Shown piece by piece: positions 49,950 through 58,706 of a stretch of DNA of 64,000 nt. How positions within the stretch are numbered: the first letter of the stretch is position 1; the number at the start of each line of letters is the position of its first letter. Origin of the DNA: Paenibacillus ginsengihumi DSM 21568 (lineage in GTDB: Bacteria; Bacillota; Bacilli; Paenibacillales; NBRC-103111); assembly GCF_000380965.1 (NCBI RefSeq), contig NZ_KB905549.1, positions 92,261-156,260 on the forward strand. The letters run 5' to 3'. The notes below the pieces were generated by a model. It saw only the letters and a program-made list of their open reading frames with translations. It searched no databases and was not told the DNA's origin. Both the position numbers and the translations under genes were made by a program.

Positions 49950-50009
49950 CTTCTCTCCACCGTTCTTTTTTTCGTTCTATTATACACCGCTGTCGCGCGA
50001 TGTCCAGTA

Positions 50010-50098
50010 GCCGCATGACGAGCGATTTCCTTCGTCATCGGTTCGGTTGTCACCTGCGGTATTGGAAAATTCGCCGGTGGGTTCCGGCCAATTTCCAA
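50010..50098 (-). repeat. REP-like repeat copy (inverted orientation)
   Basis: Minus-strand reading: GGCGAATTTTCCAATACCGC, AGGTGACAACCGAACC, GATGACGAAGG, AAATCGCTCGTCATGCGG. Same plan as the 89-bp units at 17631. It lies upstream of ilvA and abuts the short element at 50099-50128. Confidence 0.8.
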
Positions 50099-50128
50099 GA
50101 GAGTCAGCAAATGTAGTATTTTGTACAA
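50099..50128 (+). repeat. Short dispersed element (GTCAGCAAATG..TATTTTGTACAA)
   Basis: GAGAGTCAGCAAATG followed by TAGTATTTTGTACAA. The same 30 bases, with one change and in opposite orientation, are at 63561-63591; in both places the element touches a REP-like copy, so the two form a composite unit. Confidence 0.7.
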
Positions 50129-50231
50129 AAATGAATGTGCTTCCTTCTGGCGAACGTGCTTCCTTCCGGGAATATGCTTCGTATAGAAGCTTCCCTTCAT
50201 GCTCGCTAGCCTGGTGCTGTTTTGCCAGGGC

Positions 50232-50414
50232 TAACGCTAGCCACAGAGCTTATTTCCCTCGAAACGCCCGATTTGAAATTGTAACGCAAGTGAGCAGCCT
50301 TATTCCGCATGTTTGGCTGCCGGATTCAGCGTTCCTGACCAAATAGCGTTACTGCGTTTCGTTACATTTTAAAAAAAGCACGATTCAGCCAAATAGCGTT
50401 TGTCACCAGCGTTA
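50232..50414 (-). repeat. MITE-like dispersed element, copy 2 (inverted)
   Basis: 183 bp in reverse orientation to copies 1 and 3, with ends TAACGCTAG and CAGCGTTA. Shared blocks appear as reverse complements: GCCACAGAGCTTAT, TTTCAAATC region, AATAGCGTT. It lies in the 700-base gap between ilvA and the SLH-protein gene. Confidence 0.85.
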
Positions 50415-50512
50415 GAGCAGCATTAGGGCAGCGTGAGGGTAACGTTAGAGTAGCGTTGGGAGTAGCGTTGGGAGTAGCGTTAGAGTAGCATTAGAGTAGC
50501 GTTAGAAATTCG
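50405..50512. repeat. Short tandem repeat (AGCGTTAGAGT-type, about nine copies)
   Basis: Degenerate 11-13 base units such as AGCGTTAGAGT, AGCATTAGGGC, AGCGTTGGGAGT follow each other for about 100 bases directly at the end of MITE-like copy 2. The unit resembles the TAGCGTTAG terminus of that element, suggesting it arose by slippage from the element end. Confidence 0.75.
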
Positions 50513-50572
50513 GAGGCTTCGTCAGAGAGCACTGGAAGAAGCATCACAGAAATGGGCCGCGCGAGAAAACAA

Positions 50573-50622
50573 ACAGCCTTCCCTGCCGGCGCCTGCCTCG
50601 CCAGTATAGGAAGACTGCTTGT
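50573..50622 (-). terminator. Likely terminator of the SLH-protein gene
   Basis: On the minus strand AGCAGTCTTCC pairs with GGAAGGCTGTT (one mismatch) around a GC-rich loop with GGCGCCGGC, followed by TGTTTTC. It is about 35 bases past the stop codon. Confidence 0.6.
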
Positions 50623-50655
50623 AGTGCTAATGCCGATCCGATTGGTCAGAGGACG

Positions 50656-51918
50656 TTACTTGATGACAATCGTATGAACGTACTGATTTTGTCCCTTCAG
50701 CTCGACGGAAACGCCGGGCACCAGATCCCGGAAATCGCCGTCCTCAATCGCGAAATCGCTCGAGAGCGCGTACGTCGATGTCGTGACGCTGTCGTCGTCG
50801 TTCGTTTCCTTGACGGTCACGTGCGAAACTTGGCCGCTGCTGTTCAGCCTGAAAGTGTGCAGCTTGCCGCTCACGGTGAATTCGTCGCGGCGCTCCTCCG
50901 TCGCCAGCTTCGTCACTTCGATATAGATCGCTTTGCCGTCATAAGTGCGAATGAGCAGCTCGTCGCCCTTTTGCAGCGCCGAGACGTTCACCTGCTTGCC
51001 GTCGCGGAAAATGAAATAGAACGAGTTCAGCTCGACGGTGAACGAATCGCCTTGCGACTCCAGCTTCAGCCTGCCATCCGATACGGTATCGGTCAGCTTG
51101 CCGCGAATAGATGTTTGATCCGGCAGCTGGCTGTCCACGCGGGCAGCGAGCGCGGCCATCTCGGCGCGCGTCACCGGCTTGTTCGGACGGAACGTGTTAT
51201 CCTCATAGCCGTCGATCCAGCCGTTGTCGATCGCGACGGCGACATAGCCGACAGAGCCGGCCGGAATCTGATTCGCATCCTTGAACGGCAGCTTCGCGTT
51301 CATCTTCTCTTTCGCCTGCTCCTGCTTGCCCATCGCCTTGACAAGCAGCGTCGTCGCCCACAGCCGGTCCGCCGGCTTGTTCGGCTGAATCATCGTCTCG
51401 GTCTCGGCGAACAGATCGTGCTCCAGCGCGACGGCGACATAGCCGACCGCCCATGCGTGTTCCTTTTTCAGCTTGTCGGCGTCCTTGAAGTTCAGGTTCG
51501 CGTTCATCGCTTTCGACGATTTGGCTTCATCCTCAAGCCCCATCAGCTGCACCGCAGCCTTGATCGCCTGCACGCGGGTAATCGTCTCGCGCGGGCGGAA
51601 CGTGCCGTCCTCGAAGCCGTCAAATACCCGCTTGGACGCCAGGCTCGCGATATAGCGCGCCGCCCATTCGACGTCGCTGCCCTTCACGTCGGCAAACTGT
51701 ACCTTGACGTCGATTTTGCCGCTGATGTCGAGCTTCGGAGCCGCTGCGCGTTGCGCGTTGAAGTTTTTCTCGATCACCTCGCGCCATTCCTTGGCACTGT
51801 GTTTCTCTTTGCCGTTGCCTTTCCCCTTGCCATTGTCAGCGAATGCGGCGCTGGCTCCGCCGACCATCATGGCGAGCGCAAGTCCGGACACGACCGCCTT
51901 TCTCCACGGACTTCTCAT
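50656..51918 (-). CDS. S-layer homology (SLH) domain protein
   Basis: 420 residues. Signal peptide MRSPWRKAVVSGLALAMMVGGASAAFA; then a charged segment with GKGKGNGKEKH. Three SLH domains follow: FADVKGSDVEWAARYIASL with FDGFEDGTFRPRETITRVQA; FKDADKLKKEHAWAVGYVAVAL; and FKDANQIPAGSVGYVAVAI with IDGYEDNTFRPNKPVTRAEMAAL. SLH domains bind pyruvylated secondary wall polymer. The C-terminal 150 residues are beta-rich (RGKLTDTVSDGRLKLESQGDSF). ATG 51918 is chosen because it is spaced ten bases from AAAGGGG; ATG 51927 is only one base away. Confidence 0.93.
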   Translation of the reverse strand: MRSPWRKAVVSGLALAMMVGGASAAFADNGKGKGNGKEKHSAKEWREVIEKNFNAQRAAAPKLDISGKIDVKVQFADVKGSDVEWAARYIASLASKRVFDGFEDGTFRPRETITRVQAIKAAVQLMGLEDEAKSSKAMNANLNFKDADKLKKEHAWAVGYVAVALEHDLFAETETMIQPNKPADRLWATTLLVKAMGKQEQAKEKMNAKLPFKDANQIPAGSVGYVAVAIDNGWIDGYEDNTFRPNKPVTRAEMAALAARVDSQLPDQTSIRGKLTDTVSDGRLKLESQGDSFTVELNSFYFIFRDGKQVNVSALQKGDELLIRTYDGKAIYIEVTKLATEERRDEFTVSGKLHTFRLNSSGQVSHVTVKETNDDDSVTTSTYALSSDFAIEDGDFRDLVPGVSVELKGQNQYVHTIVIK

Positions 51919-52229
51919 TCGTGTCATTCCCCTTTGTCTGCATAAAATGTGAACGTGTGTCTTGCGCCGGCACCCGCCGGATGCCGTCATGCCAATCCCT
52001 TAACCGTGTGTAGCTCTGTTTGAAATATCGATATCCTTCGCGAAGGTCACCGGAACCTGTGCACCGATTCCGGCTTCACTTAGATTGAATTCGCCGCCGC
52101 GGAAACGTTTGCGGGGGTAACCGGGGGGCATTTTGAACAGTTTTGCCAAAAATGATAGACTCTTAAGAGACAATAAGCCGGAGCGCGGCCGCTGCAGTCG
52201 GCTGCCCTCCCAAGGGGAGAGTAAGGACA
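51919..52229. other. Divergent region with SigA promoter and palindrome
   Basis: 311 bases between the leftward SLH gene and the rightward FAD enzyme. Plus-strand -35 TTGAAC (52133-52138), 17-base spacer, -10 TAGACT (52156-52161) should serve the FAD gene. CCTTCGCGAAGG at 52035-52046 is a perfect 12-bp palindrome and a possible operator. No gene was found. Confidence 0.55.
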
Positions 52230-53810
52230 ATGAGACGCAAGCGCAAACAACGGCCGCTCGTCGGACTGGCCGTGCTCGCATTGGTCGCGTTGGCGGCCGT
52301 CTATGCGGGCTTTGACTGGTTCAGCAGCGCAATGAAGCAGCAGGCGGCCCCCGCTTCGACAGAGGCGCCGGCAACCGGCGGCGCGAAGCAGTCCGGGAAC
52401 GCGGAAGAGGAGCCTGCAGAGCCCGACATTCCGGTCGAGAAGGTGGATATCGTCGTGTTCGGCAGCGAACTGGAAGGGCTGTATTTGGCCCGCGCCGCGG
52501 CGGACGAAGGGCTGAAGGTGAAGGTGCTGGACACGCGCGAGGCGTTCGGCGGGCAGGTGCTGCAGGGCGAGATGCTGTTCCTGGACGAAACGCGCGACGA
52601 TCAGCGCCGCTCGCTCGTGCAGGGCCGGGCCAAGGAGCTGTTCGACGGCTTCCGCGCCGGCAAAATCCGTAAGCTGAGCGAATTCGAGCAATATTTCGAC
52701 AAGCTGATTCAAGGTATTCCCGTCGAGCAGGGCGTCAAGCTGGAGAGCGTCGAGCAGGTGCAAGGGCTGTTCGCGGCCCATGAGGTGCGCTCGGTTTTGT
52801 ATACCGACAAGGACGGCGTCAAGAAGCGCATCAAGGCGCAGTATTGGGTGGAGAACACCGACCACGCGGCTCTCGTGCGTCACCTGAAGGCGACGCGGAT
52901 GCCGGGGCTGGAAGCCTTTTACGGACAGCAAAATATCGAGTACATGAGCGCAGGCTACATGATGAAGTTCAGGAACGTCAATTGGAAAAAGTTCCAGGAA
53001 AACCACAAAGGCGTCGACAACAGCTTCGCCCTCGGGCTGACGAGCGTAACGAACAAGTACAAGCCCGGGAACGACAGGGTATTCCTGCGCGGGCTCAATG
53101 CGGTGAACCAGCGGGACGGCGAGGTGCTGATCAACGCCTTCCTGATCTATACCGTCGACCCGGCGGACGATCAATCGATCGCCGAAGCGCTGGAGCTGGG
53201 CAAGCGGGAAATGCCGGCCGTGCTCGACGTCTTCCGCAAAAACTTCGCCGGCTGGGAAAACGCGGAGCTGAACGGCTATCCGAACTATTTGTATATTCGC
53301 GAATACAACCATTACGAAACGGACTATGTGCTGAAGCCGTCCGACATGCTCGGAGCGCGAATGTTCTGGGACAACGTCAGCATCGCCGGCTATCCGCTCG
53401 ATCTGCAAGGGACAAGCGCCAATAAGTGGGGCATCGAGATGGGGCGCCCGGACAAGTACGGCATGCCGCTGCGCAGCTTCCTGCTGAAAAATTACGACAA
53501 CGTCATCATGGCCGGCAAAAATGTCGGCGCCTCGGCCATCGCCTACGGAAGCGCGCGCATCCAGCCCAACACCTCGCTGGCTGCGGAATCGATCGGAATC
53601 ATCCTGGGGCAGATCGAGGGCAAAAAGAAGCTGCGCGAAATCAAGGAAGCGGATATGCCCGCTCTGCATCAATATTTGCAGTCCCAATACAGCATCAAGC
53701 TGACCGGCGTGACCGGCAACAACAAGATTGCCAACTGGACGGAAGAAGAGATCGCCAAGCTCGATACCGGCGAAATCGTCTATGCCCAGTACGTTCATAA
53801 GCGAAAATAG
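52230..53810 (+). CDS. Membrane-anchored FAD-dependent oxidoreductase
   Basis: 526 residues. One N-terminal hydrophobic segment after a basic start (MRRKRKQRPLVGLAVLALVALAAVYAGF) and a Pro/Ala/Glu linker place the enzyme outside the membrane or exported. VDIVVFGSELEGLYLARAAADEGLKVKVLD is an FAD-binding Rossmann motif with unusual GSELEG in place of GxGxxG; FGGQVLQGEMLFLDETRD follows. The end has NVIMAGKNVGASAIAYGSARIQPNTSLAAESIGIILG, the second FAD-contact region of FAD-dependent dehydrogenases. Substrate unknown. ATG 52230 follows AAGGGGAG. Confidence 0.85.
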   Translation: MRRKRKQRPLVGLAVLALVALAAVYAGFDWFSSAMKQQAAPASTEAPATGGAKQSGNAEEEPAEPDIPVEKVDIVVFGSELEGLYLARAAADEGLKVKVLDTREAFGGQVLQGEMLFLDETRDDQRRSLVQGRAKELFDGFRAGKIRKLSEFEQYFDKLIQGIPVEQGVKLESVEQVQGLFAAHEVRSVLYTDKDGVKKRIKAQYWVENTDHAALVRHLKATRMPGLEAFYGQQNIEYMSAGYMMKFRNVNWKKFQENHKGVDNSFALGLTSVTNKYKPGNDRVFLRGLNAVNQRDGEVLINAFLIYTVDPADDQSIAEALELGKREMPAVLDVFRKNFAGWENAELNGYPNYLYIREYNHYETDYVLKPSDMLGARMFWDNVSIAGYPLDLQGTSANKWGIEMGRPDKYGMPLRSFLLKNYDNVIMAGKNVGASAIAYGSARIQPNTSLAAESIGIILGQIEGKKKLREIKEADMPALHQYLQSQYSIKLTGVTGNNKIANWTEEEIAKLDTGEIVYAQYVHKRK

Positions 53811-54025
53811 CTTATATTCGGCTATTTGGATCGGATTAACGGGAGTTCTTTCTGCGGAGAGCACTCCTTTTCTTTTGGACAAAGCATTGCTTGCGGAGGA
53901 ACAAGAAGACGCCGGCAACTAGCCCATCACCTGCGCTCGCGGCGCATAGGGACGGGGTGATTGCCGGAAAATCGCTCGCATCTGCGCCATGTCGATCGTG
54001 CGGGAGCCGCGCGCTAAGACGAGAA

Positions 54026-54050
54026 CAGGCCGCGTCAACGACGCGGCCTG
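54026..54050 (-). terminator. Perfect hairpin after the 54095-54634 gene
   Basis: CAGGCCGCGTC / GACGCGGCCTG, 11-bp perfect stem with a 3-base loop; followed on the minus strand by TTCTCGTCTT, a modest U-tract. Located 45 bases past the stop codon. Confidence 0.6.
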
Positions 54051-54094
54051 AAAGCTTGTCTATAGCTTCTATATCAAGCACAATCGAGCGGCCT

Positions 54095-54634
54095 CTAAAG
54101 CAGCGTGAAGCTCAGCCTGACCGCATTGCCGGGAAATTCCACCGAGCGGATCGACAGCATCCGCGGCAGCGGCGCTTCCAGATCGACCTCCAGCGGCTTA
54201 AGGCGCAACCAGGCCGCGGGAACGGCGAATCGCCCGATTTCCGTGCGCGTATGCTCGGCTCTCAGCAGCGGCGCCTGCCAGGACAGCGCAAAATGCAGCC
54301 TCGCCCCGACAGGCAAGCGGCCGCGGTACGTCAAATTCGCGGCGGCAATCAGCTGCTGCCCCTGCAGGCTGAAGCGGACGCCCGTCACCTGCCACACTTC
54401 GGAGGCCGGCATATGCCCCGCCAGCGCCTGCTTCAGCAGGCTATCGATTTCGGCTTCGCTCAGCGTAATCTCCAGCTGGCGGGCGGCCAGCATGCCGGCA
54501 ACGTGACTGCGCAGCGATATCGGTTCGTAAGACCAGTCGAGCTCCTGCTTCGGCCGTACATACCACAGCGCTGCGGCGGCCAGCGCAGCAGCCGCTAGCA
54601 GCGCAACCAGCATCCCAATCACGATCCGCTTCAT
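54095..54634 (-). CDS. Membrane-anchored protein of unknown function (YpmS/DUF2140-like layout)
   Basis: 179 residues: one N-terminal membrane helix (IVIGMLVALLAAAALAAAALWYV), then an extracellular domain of about 150 residues with alternating beta pattern (LEITLSEAEIDSLLKQALAG, GQQLIAAANLTYRGRLPVGARLHFAL, SIRSVEFPGNAVRLSFTLL). The layout resembles YpmS/DUF2140 proteins, which have an N-terminal anchor and a beta-rich outer domain, but the match is by pattern only. Stand-alone leftward gene. Confidence 0.6.
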   Translation of the reverse strand: MKRIVIGMLVALLAAAALAAAALWYVRPKQELDWSYEPISLRSHVAGMLAARQLEITLSEAEIDSLLKQALAGHMPASEVWQVTGVRFSLQGQQLIAAANLTYRGRLPVGARLHFALSWQAPLLRAEHTRTEIGRFAVPAAWLRLKPLEVDLEAPLPRMLSIRSVEFPGNAVRLSFTLL

Positions 54635-54912
54635 CCGATCTCCTCCCCCGCCTCGGGATGAGCTGTCATAGCTATCGTCTCAGGGCCCGGCGCTAACGTT
54701 TGACCCATCGCCGCGGACTGGCAAACCGCCGCCGGGCCGCCGCTCCAAGCAGCCGGTCGGACGAGCGAATTGACGGCGGCTGCCGCTCAATGGACGACGA
54801 CCGAGGGCTGGCCGCTTCGGGCAGCGCAACCGTCGTCCGTCTCGCCTGCGGCAATCCGGGCGGCGGATCTAACGCGGCGAACTGCCGGGAGCTCTCCAGC
54901 CGCCGGCCGGGC

Positions 54913-56448
54913 TCACGTTTGCTCCCGCTTGGCCTTCAGCCAGCGCGGAGCGCCTTTGTTTTTGCGCTCCTCCGGCGTCAGCGGCTTCCGCTGCTTGCGC
55001 GAAGCCGGGCCGCTGCCGGCGGCGCTTTGCTTCCGCGCGACCCGGCTGCCGGCCGCTGAGCCTTGCTGCCGCGTCGCCGGGCTGCCGCCGGCGGCGCTGC
55101 GCCTGCCTGCGGCCGGTCCGGCGCTTCCCGGCCGGGCGGCGGTGCTCGGCCCGGCTAAAGCGCCGGCCTGGGGCGCGCGCGTGCCGGCCAGCGCTCCGCC
55201 CGCGGCCGGCCGCTCCAGGCCGGCGCCAGGCGGACGCACCGCCGAAGCCGACGCCGACGCCTTGACCGGCTTCTTCCCCCGGCCGCGGCGCAGCTGCTCT
55301 TCCTCCTCCGGAGACAGCACTTTGCCGTAGTACAGCGTCCGCCGCTCGATCCGGATGCCCAGCGCTTTGGAGAACTTGTCCATGATGAACTCTTCCTTGG
55401 GCGTCACGATCGAGAAAGCTGTCCCGCGCCGCCCCATCCTTCCGGTACGGCCCGTGCGGTGCACATAAGCGTCGGCATCTGTCGCCGGGTCCAAATGAAT
55501 GACATGCGTGACGTTCGGCAGATCGAGCCCGCGCGCCGCCACGTCGGTCGCCAGCAGCAGCTGCACCTTCCCGTCGCGGAAACGCTGCATCGCCTGCACC
55601 CGGTCCAGCTTGAACGCGTCGCCGTACAGCCCTTCCACCGACAAGCCGATAAACCGCAGCTTGGCCACCGTCTCTCCGATGTCCTCCGTATCGCCGATAA
55701 ATACGATGGCCGCCTTCGGGTTGTAAGTCCGCACCAGACGCCGCAGCGTATCCAGCTTGTCCCGCTCCTCGCTGACCACATAATAATGCTCGATCGTAGG
55801 ACTGGTCCGCTCGGCGGGATTGATCCGGACGAAGGCCGGGTCCTGCATCCATCGCTCGACCGCCTCCATGATCCGGGGAGGGATTGTCGCCGAAAAGAAC
55901 AGCACCTGCTTGTCCCGGCGCAGCCCTCTCAGAATCGTTTCGGTCTCCTTCAGCCCTCCGAGCTCGAGCACCTGATCGACCTCGTCGACGACGAGCTGCC
56001 GTACCCCGTGCAGGCTCAGCTTGCGCAGCTTGAGCAGCTCGAGAATGCGTCCGGGCGTTCCGACGACGATGTGCGGCTTCTTCTTCAGCGCCTCGATCTG
56101 TCTCTGGATGGATGCGCCGCCGATCAGCTGCTGCACGCGAATGCCGGTTCCGTCCGTGAGCGATTGGAACGTGCGGACGATCTGCATGCCGAGCTCGCGG
56201 GTCGGCGCCAACACCATCGCCTGCACATGCTTCTGTGCCGGATCGGCCGCCTGCAGCAGAGGGAGCGCGTAGGCCAGCGTCTTGCCCGACCCGGTCTGGG
56301 ATTGAACGACTGTATCCTTGCCTTCCAGGATGACGGGAATCGCCTCAGCCTGAACGGGCGTCGGCGTCTCCATGCCGAGCTCCTTCAGCCTCGCGACATA
56401 GCCGGGCTCGATATGCAATGCGGCAAAATCGCTGCCAACCTTATTCAT
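54913..56448 (-). CDS. DEAD-box RNA helicase (motif II is DEVD)
   Basis: 511 residues. Helicase core: PTPVQAEAIPVIL (Q motif), SQTGSGKTLAYALPLL (motif I), LAPTRELGMQI (Ia), VGTPGRILELL (Ib), LVVDEVDQVLELG (motif II with Val in place of Ala), FFSATIPP (III), ATDVAARGLDLPNV (V), YVHRTGRTGRMGR (VI). The C-terminal 110 residues are low-complexity Ala/Gly/Arg/Pro with RK clusters, typical RNA-binding tails. ATG 56448 (or TTG 56451) is preferred because AAGGAGG lies eight to eleven bases upstream; the ATG at 56469 is part of that site. Confidence 0.92.
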   Translation of the reverse strand: MNKVGSDFAALHIEPGYVARLKELGMETPTPVQAEAIPVILEGKDTVVQSQTGSGKTLAYALPLLQAADPAQKHVQAMVLAPTRELGMQIVRTFQSLTDGTGIRVQQLIGGASIQRQIEALKKKPHIVVGTPGRILELLKLRKLSLHGVRQLVVDEVDQVLELGGLKETETILRGLRRDKQVLFFSATIPPRIMEAVERWMQDPAFVRINPAERTSPTIEHYYVVSEERDKLDTLRRLVRTYNPKAAIVFIGDTEDIGETVAKLRFIGLSVEGLYGDAFKLDRVQAMQRFRDGKVQLLLATDVAARGLDLPNVTHVIHLDPATDADAYVHRTGRTGRMGRRGTAFSIVTPKEEFIMDKFSKALGIRIERRTLYYGKVLSPEEEEQLRRGRGKKPVKASASASAVRPPGAGLERPAAGGALAGTRAPQAGALAGPSTAARPGSAGPAAGRRSAAGGSPATRQQGSAAGSRVARKQSAAGSGPASRKQRKPLTPEERKNKGAPRWLKAKREQT

Positions 56449-56483
56449 CAATGCAAGAACCTCCTTCATATGAAGCCATCATA

Positions 56484-57392
56484 TCAATAGGAGCGTTCTT
56501 CCTGCAAGCGCCGCAACAGCTTGCCGGCCGACGGCGGCGCGTCGCCTTCCGGCTGCAGCTCGCCAAGCTTGCGGCCGATCCAGGCGAATACCGCATCCAG
56601 CGCCTGCTCATCGGCCTCCTTCGGAAATCGGTGCCCAAGCCCGTCGTACAGCTCCATCGTATAATCTTTGCCCGCCTGCTCGAGCGCCCGGGCCAGCTTG
56701 TGCGCGTGATTCGCGCTTACCTGCTCGTCGGCCGTGCCGTGCACGATCAGCACCGGCACGTTCACATCGCGAATCCAATATACCGGCGATCTGCGGACGT
56801 ATTCCTCCGCCTGCTTGCGAGGGTGTCCGACGACGCGCTTCAGCATGCGCCGAAGATCGATCCTCTCTTCATAAGTATCGAACAGATCGCTGACGCCGCC
56901 CCACACGACGACAGGCCCGGCCCCGGCGCATTCCTTGGCGGCAAGCATCGCCATGATCGCGCCGCGGGAGAAGCCGATGAGCGGCACTTTGCCGGGACGC
57001 GTCTCAGGCAGCTGCTGCACGAGCGCGATGGCATGGCAGACGTCCAGCCGGTCCTCGCCGCCGAAATCCTCCCGCCCTTCGCCGCCCTCGTTGCCGCGGT
57101 AAAACGGGGCGAACACGACATACCCCCGCTTCGCGAGCGACAAAATACGCCGTTTGCGCACCATGCCGACCTTGCGGATGCCTCCGCGGCAATAGATGAC
57201 GGCCGGAGCGGGCACAGCCGCCTCCGGCACGGCCAAATACCCTTTCACCCGCAGTCCTTGGCTCATATAAGTGAGCACGTGCAGGCCGATGCCTTTGACC
57301 GGAGAACGAAGCGCCTCCCGCTGCAGCAAGGTGCCGTCCGCTGCTGCAGGCGGCGATGGTGCGCCGCTGCCGCCTTCTTGTTCCACTATCAA
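56484..57392 (-). CDS. Alpha/beta hydrolase (prolyl-oligopeptidase-like)
   Basis: 302 residues: VPAPAVIYCRGGIRKVGMV, LAKRGYVVFAPFYRGNEGGEGR, the nucleophile elbow PLIGFSRGAIMAML (G-F-S-R-G), PVLIVHGTADEQVSANHA (acid Asp) and YDGLGHRFPKEADEQALD (catalytic His). The family covers peptidases and esterases, so substrate is open. TTG 57392 is chosen from AAGGAGG 11 bases upstream; a GTG at 57386 is an alternative. Leftward gene just before the helicase gene; stop 35 bases from its start. Confidence 0.85.
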   Translation of the reverse strand: MIVEQEGGSGAPSPPAAADGTLLQREALRSPVKGIGLHVLTYMSQGLRVKGYLAVPEAAVPAPAVIYCRGGIRKVGMVRKRRILSLAKRGYVVFAPFYRGNEGGEGREDFGGEDRLDVCHAIALVQQLPETRPGKVPLIGFSRGAIMAMLAAKECAGAGPVVVWGGVSDLFDTYEERIDLRRMLKRVVGHPRKQAEEYVRRSPVYWIRDVNVPVLIVHGTADEQVSANHAHKLARALEQAGKDYTMELYDGLGHRFPKEADEQALDAVFAWIGRKLGELQPEGDAPPSAGKLLRRLQEERSY

Positions 57393-57443
57393 CGAACTTC
57401 TCGCCTCCTTAAGGCGCCTCTTGCCGGCGCAGCTTGGATGCTT

Positions 57444-57473
57444 TTGACAGCGGCGCGCCAACAAGGGTACACT
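57444..57473 (+). promoter_or_regulatory. SigA-type promoter of the 57506 gene
   Basis: Consensus -35 TTGACA (57444-57449) and -10 TACACT (57468-57473) with an 18-base spacer. The leader is short (about 25 bases) and holds AAAGGGGG before ATG 57506. Confidence 0.65.
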
Positions 57474-57505
57474 GGAACTATTATGACCTGAAAGGGGGCC
57501 TGGCT

Positions 57506-57772
57506 ATGAACGCCGCATTCAAGGAAAGCTTCGCAGCGCTGGTCGAAAAATACGCCGAGCTGCTGACGGGAGACGCCTCCCCGGAAATGAGCGAGAAAAT
57601 CAAGTACTGGGCGATCTATAACCATATCCACAAAACGATGCCTGCGCTGTCTTCCCACTGGGGCGCAGCGCACCCGGAGGCGAAGGCAGAGGTGCGCAAG
57701 CTGTTCGAAGAGGTGCGCGACTTGAACCGGAAGCTGCGGGAGCAGCGCGAGCCGTCCCAAAGCGACAGCTAA
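57506..57772 (+). CDS. Small soluble protein of unknown function
   Basis: 88 residues, helical and charged: MNAAFKESFAALVEKYAELLTGDASPEMSEKIKYWAIYNHIHKTMPALSSHW, then EAKAEVRKLFEEVRDLNRKLREQ. No signal or membrane segment. ATG 57506 has AAAGGGGG eight bases upstream and a good promoter. It converges on the SDR gene (13 bases between stops). Not recognised; the frame is supported by promoter, ribosome site and codon use. Confidence 0.7.
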   Translation: MNAAFKESFAALVEKYAELLTGDASPEMSEKIKYWAIYNHIHKTMPALSSHWGAAHPEAKAEVRKLFEEVRDLNRKLREQREPSQSDS

Positions 57773-57785
57773 AGCCGGGGCCCGC

Positions 57786-58562
57786 TCATTTCTGATTCAG
57801 CACCTTCATCGCGATCCGGTCGAACAGGCGCGGCGCAAGCTGATACAGCTTGACTCCGGCGGCAGCCATGAACGGCAGATTGATCTCCGGAATGCGCCGC
57901 TCGATCGCCTCCAGCGCCTTGGCCGCGACTTTTTCCGGCTTCAGCATGAACCATCGCACATTATTGACATAGCGGCCCGACGGGTCCGCCCGTTCGAAGA
58001 ACGGCGTGTCGATCGGTCCGGGATTGACGGCCGACAAATAGACGCCCGTTCCGGCCAATTCCTGACGCAGGCAGTTGGTAAAGCCGAGCACCGCATGCTT
58101 CGTTGCCGAATAGCCGGTCGATTTGGCAGAGCCGATCTTGCCGGCCATCGAAGCGATATTGACGATATGCCCCGAGCCCTGCTCCAGCATGTGCGGCAGA
58201 ACCGCTTTGGTACAGCGCACCATGCCCATATAGTTGATGTCCATCATATCGGCGATCGTCTCGATGGAGGTGTCGACGAACCGTTCGAACACGCCGTAGC
58301 CGGCATTGTTGATGAGAATATCGATTCGGCCGTACTGCCCGATCACCTTCCGCATCGTCTCCGACACCTGCTCGTTCGAAGCGACGTCGAGCGGATACAC
58401 GGCATGAGGCCCGCGAATCGCCGCGGCCACCTCGCCCAGCTTGCGCTCAGAGCGCGCCGTCAGCACAGGCACCGCCCCCCGCTCCGCCAGCATTTGCGCC
58501 ATCAGCGCGCCGATACCGCTCGAAGCCCCCGTAATCACGGCAATTTTCCCTTGAAATGACAA
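57786..58562 (-). CDS. Short-chain dehydrogenase/reductase
   Basis: 258 residues: GKIAVITGASSGIGALMAQML (TGxxxGIG), LINNAGYGVFERF (NNAG), HIVNIASMAG (catalytic Ser region) and STGYSATKHAVLGF (YxxxK), followed by VNPGPIDTPFF. A classical SDR of the length and style of Bacillus YqjQ. TTG 58562 is chosen from GGGAGG eight bases upstream; frames further upstream lack SDR content. Substrate unknown. Confidence 0.9.
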   Translation of the reverse strand: MSFQGKIAVITGASSGIGALMAQMLAERGAVPVLTARSERKLGEVAAAIRGPHAVYPLDVASNEQVSETMRKVIGQYGRIDILINNAGYGVFERFVDTSIETIADMMDINYMGMVRCTKAVLPHMLEQGSGHIVNIASMAGKIGSAKSTGYSATKHAVLGFTNCLRQELAGTGVYLSAVNPGPIDTPFFERADPSGRYVNNVRWFMLKPEKVAAKALEAIERRIPEINLPFMAAAGVKLYQLAPRLFDRIAMKVLNQK

Positions 58563-58706
58563 GCCAGCGGCCTCCCTTGCATGGATCGTTTGCGGCCCTC
58601 CCGCTTCGGCTGCCTTGTGCCCGAATGCACAAAAAAAGCAGCCAGGCCGCCAACCGGTCTCGTCCCGCGACGGCCTACTGCTATAAGCATACATGCATCC
58701 CCCGAA

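Noticed and set aside
48672..50018. A 448-codon plus-strand frame
   Set aside because: It is antisense to ilvA and shows no recognisable protein features.
49895..50200. 101-codon minus-strand frame upstream of ilvA
   Set aside because: It runs through a REP-like repeat and the short element and overlaps the ilvA start; no homology.
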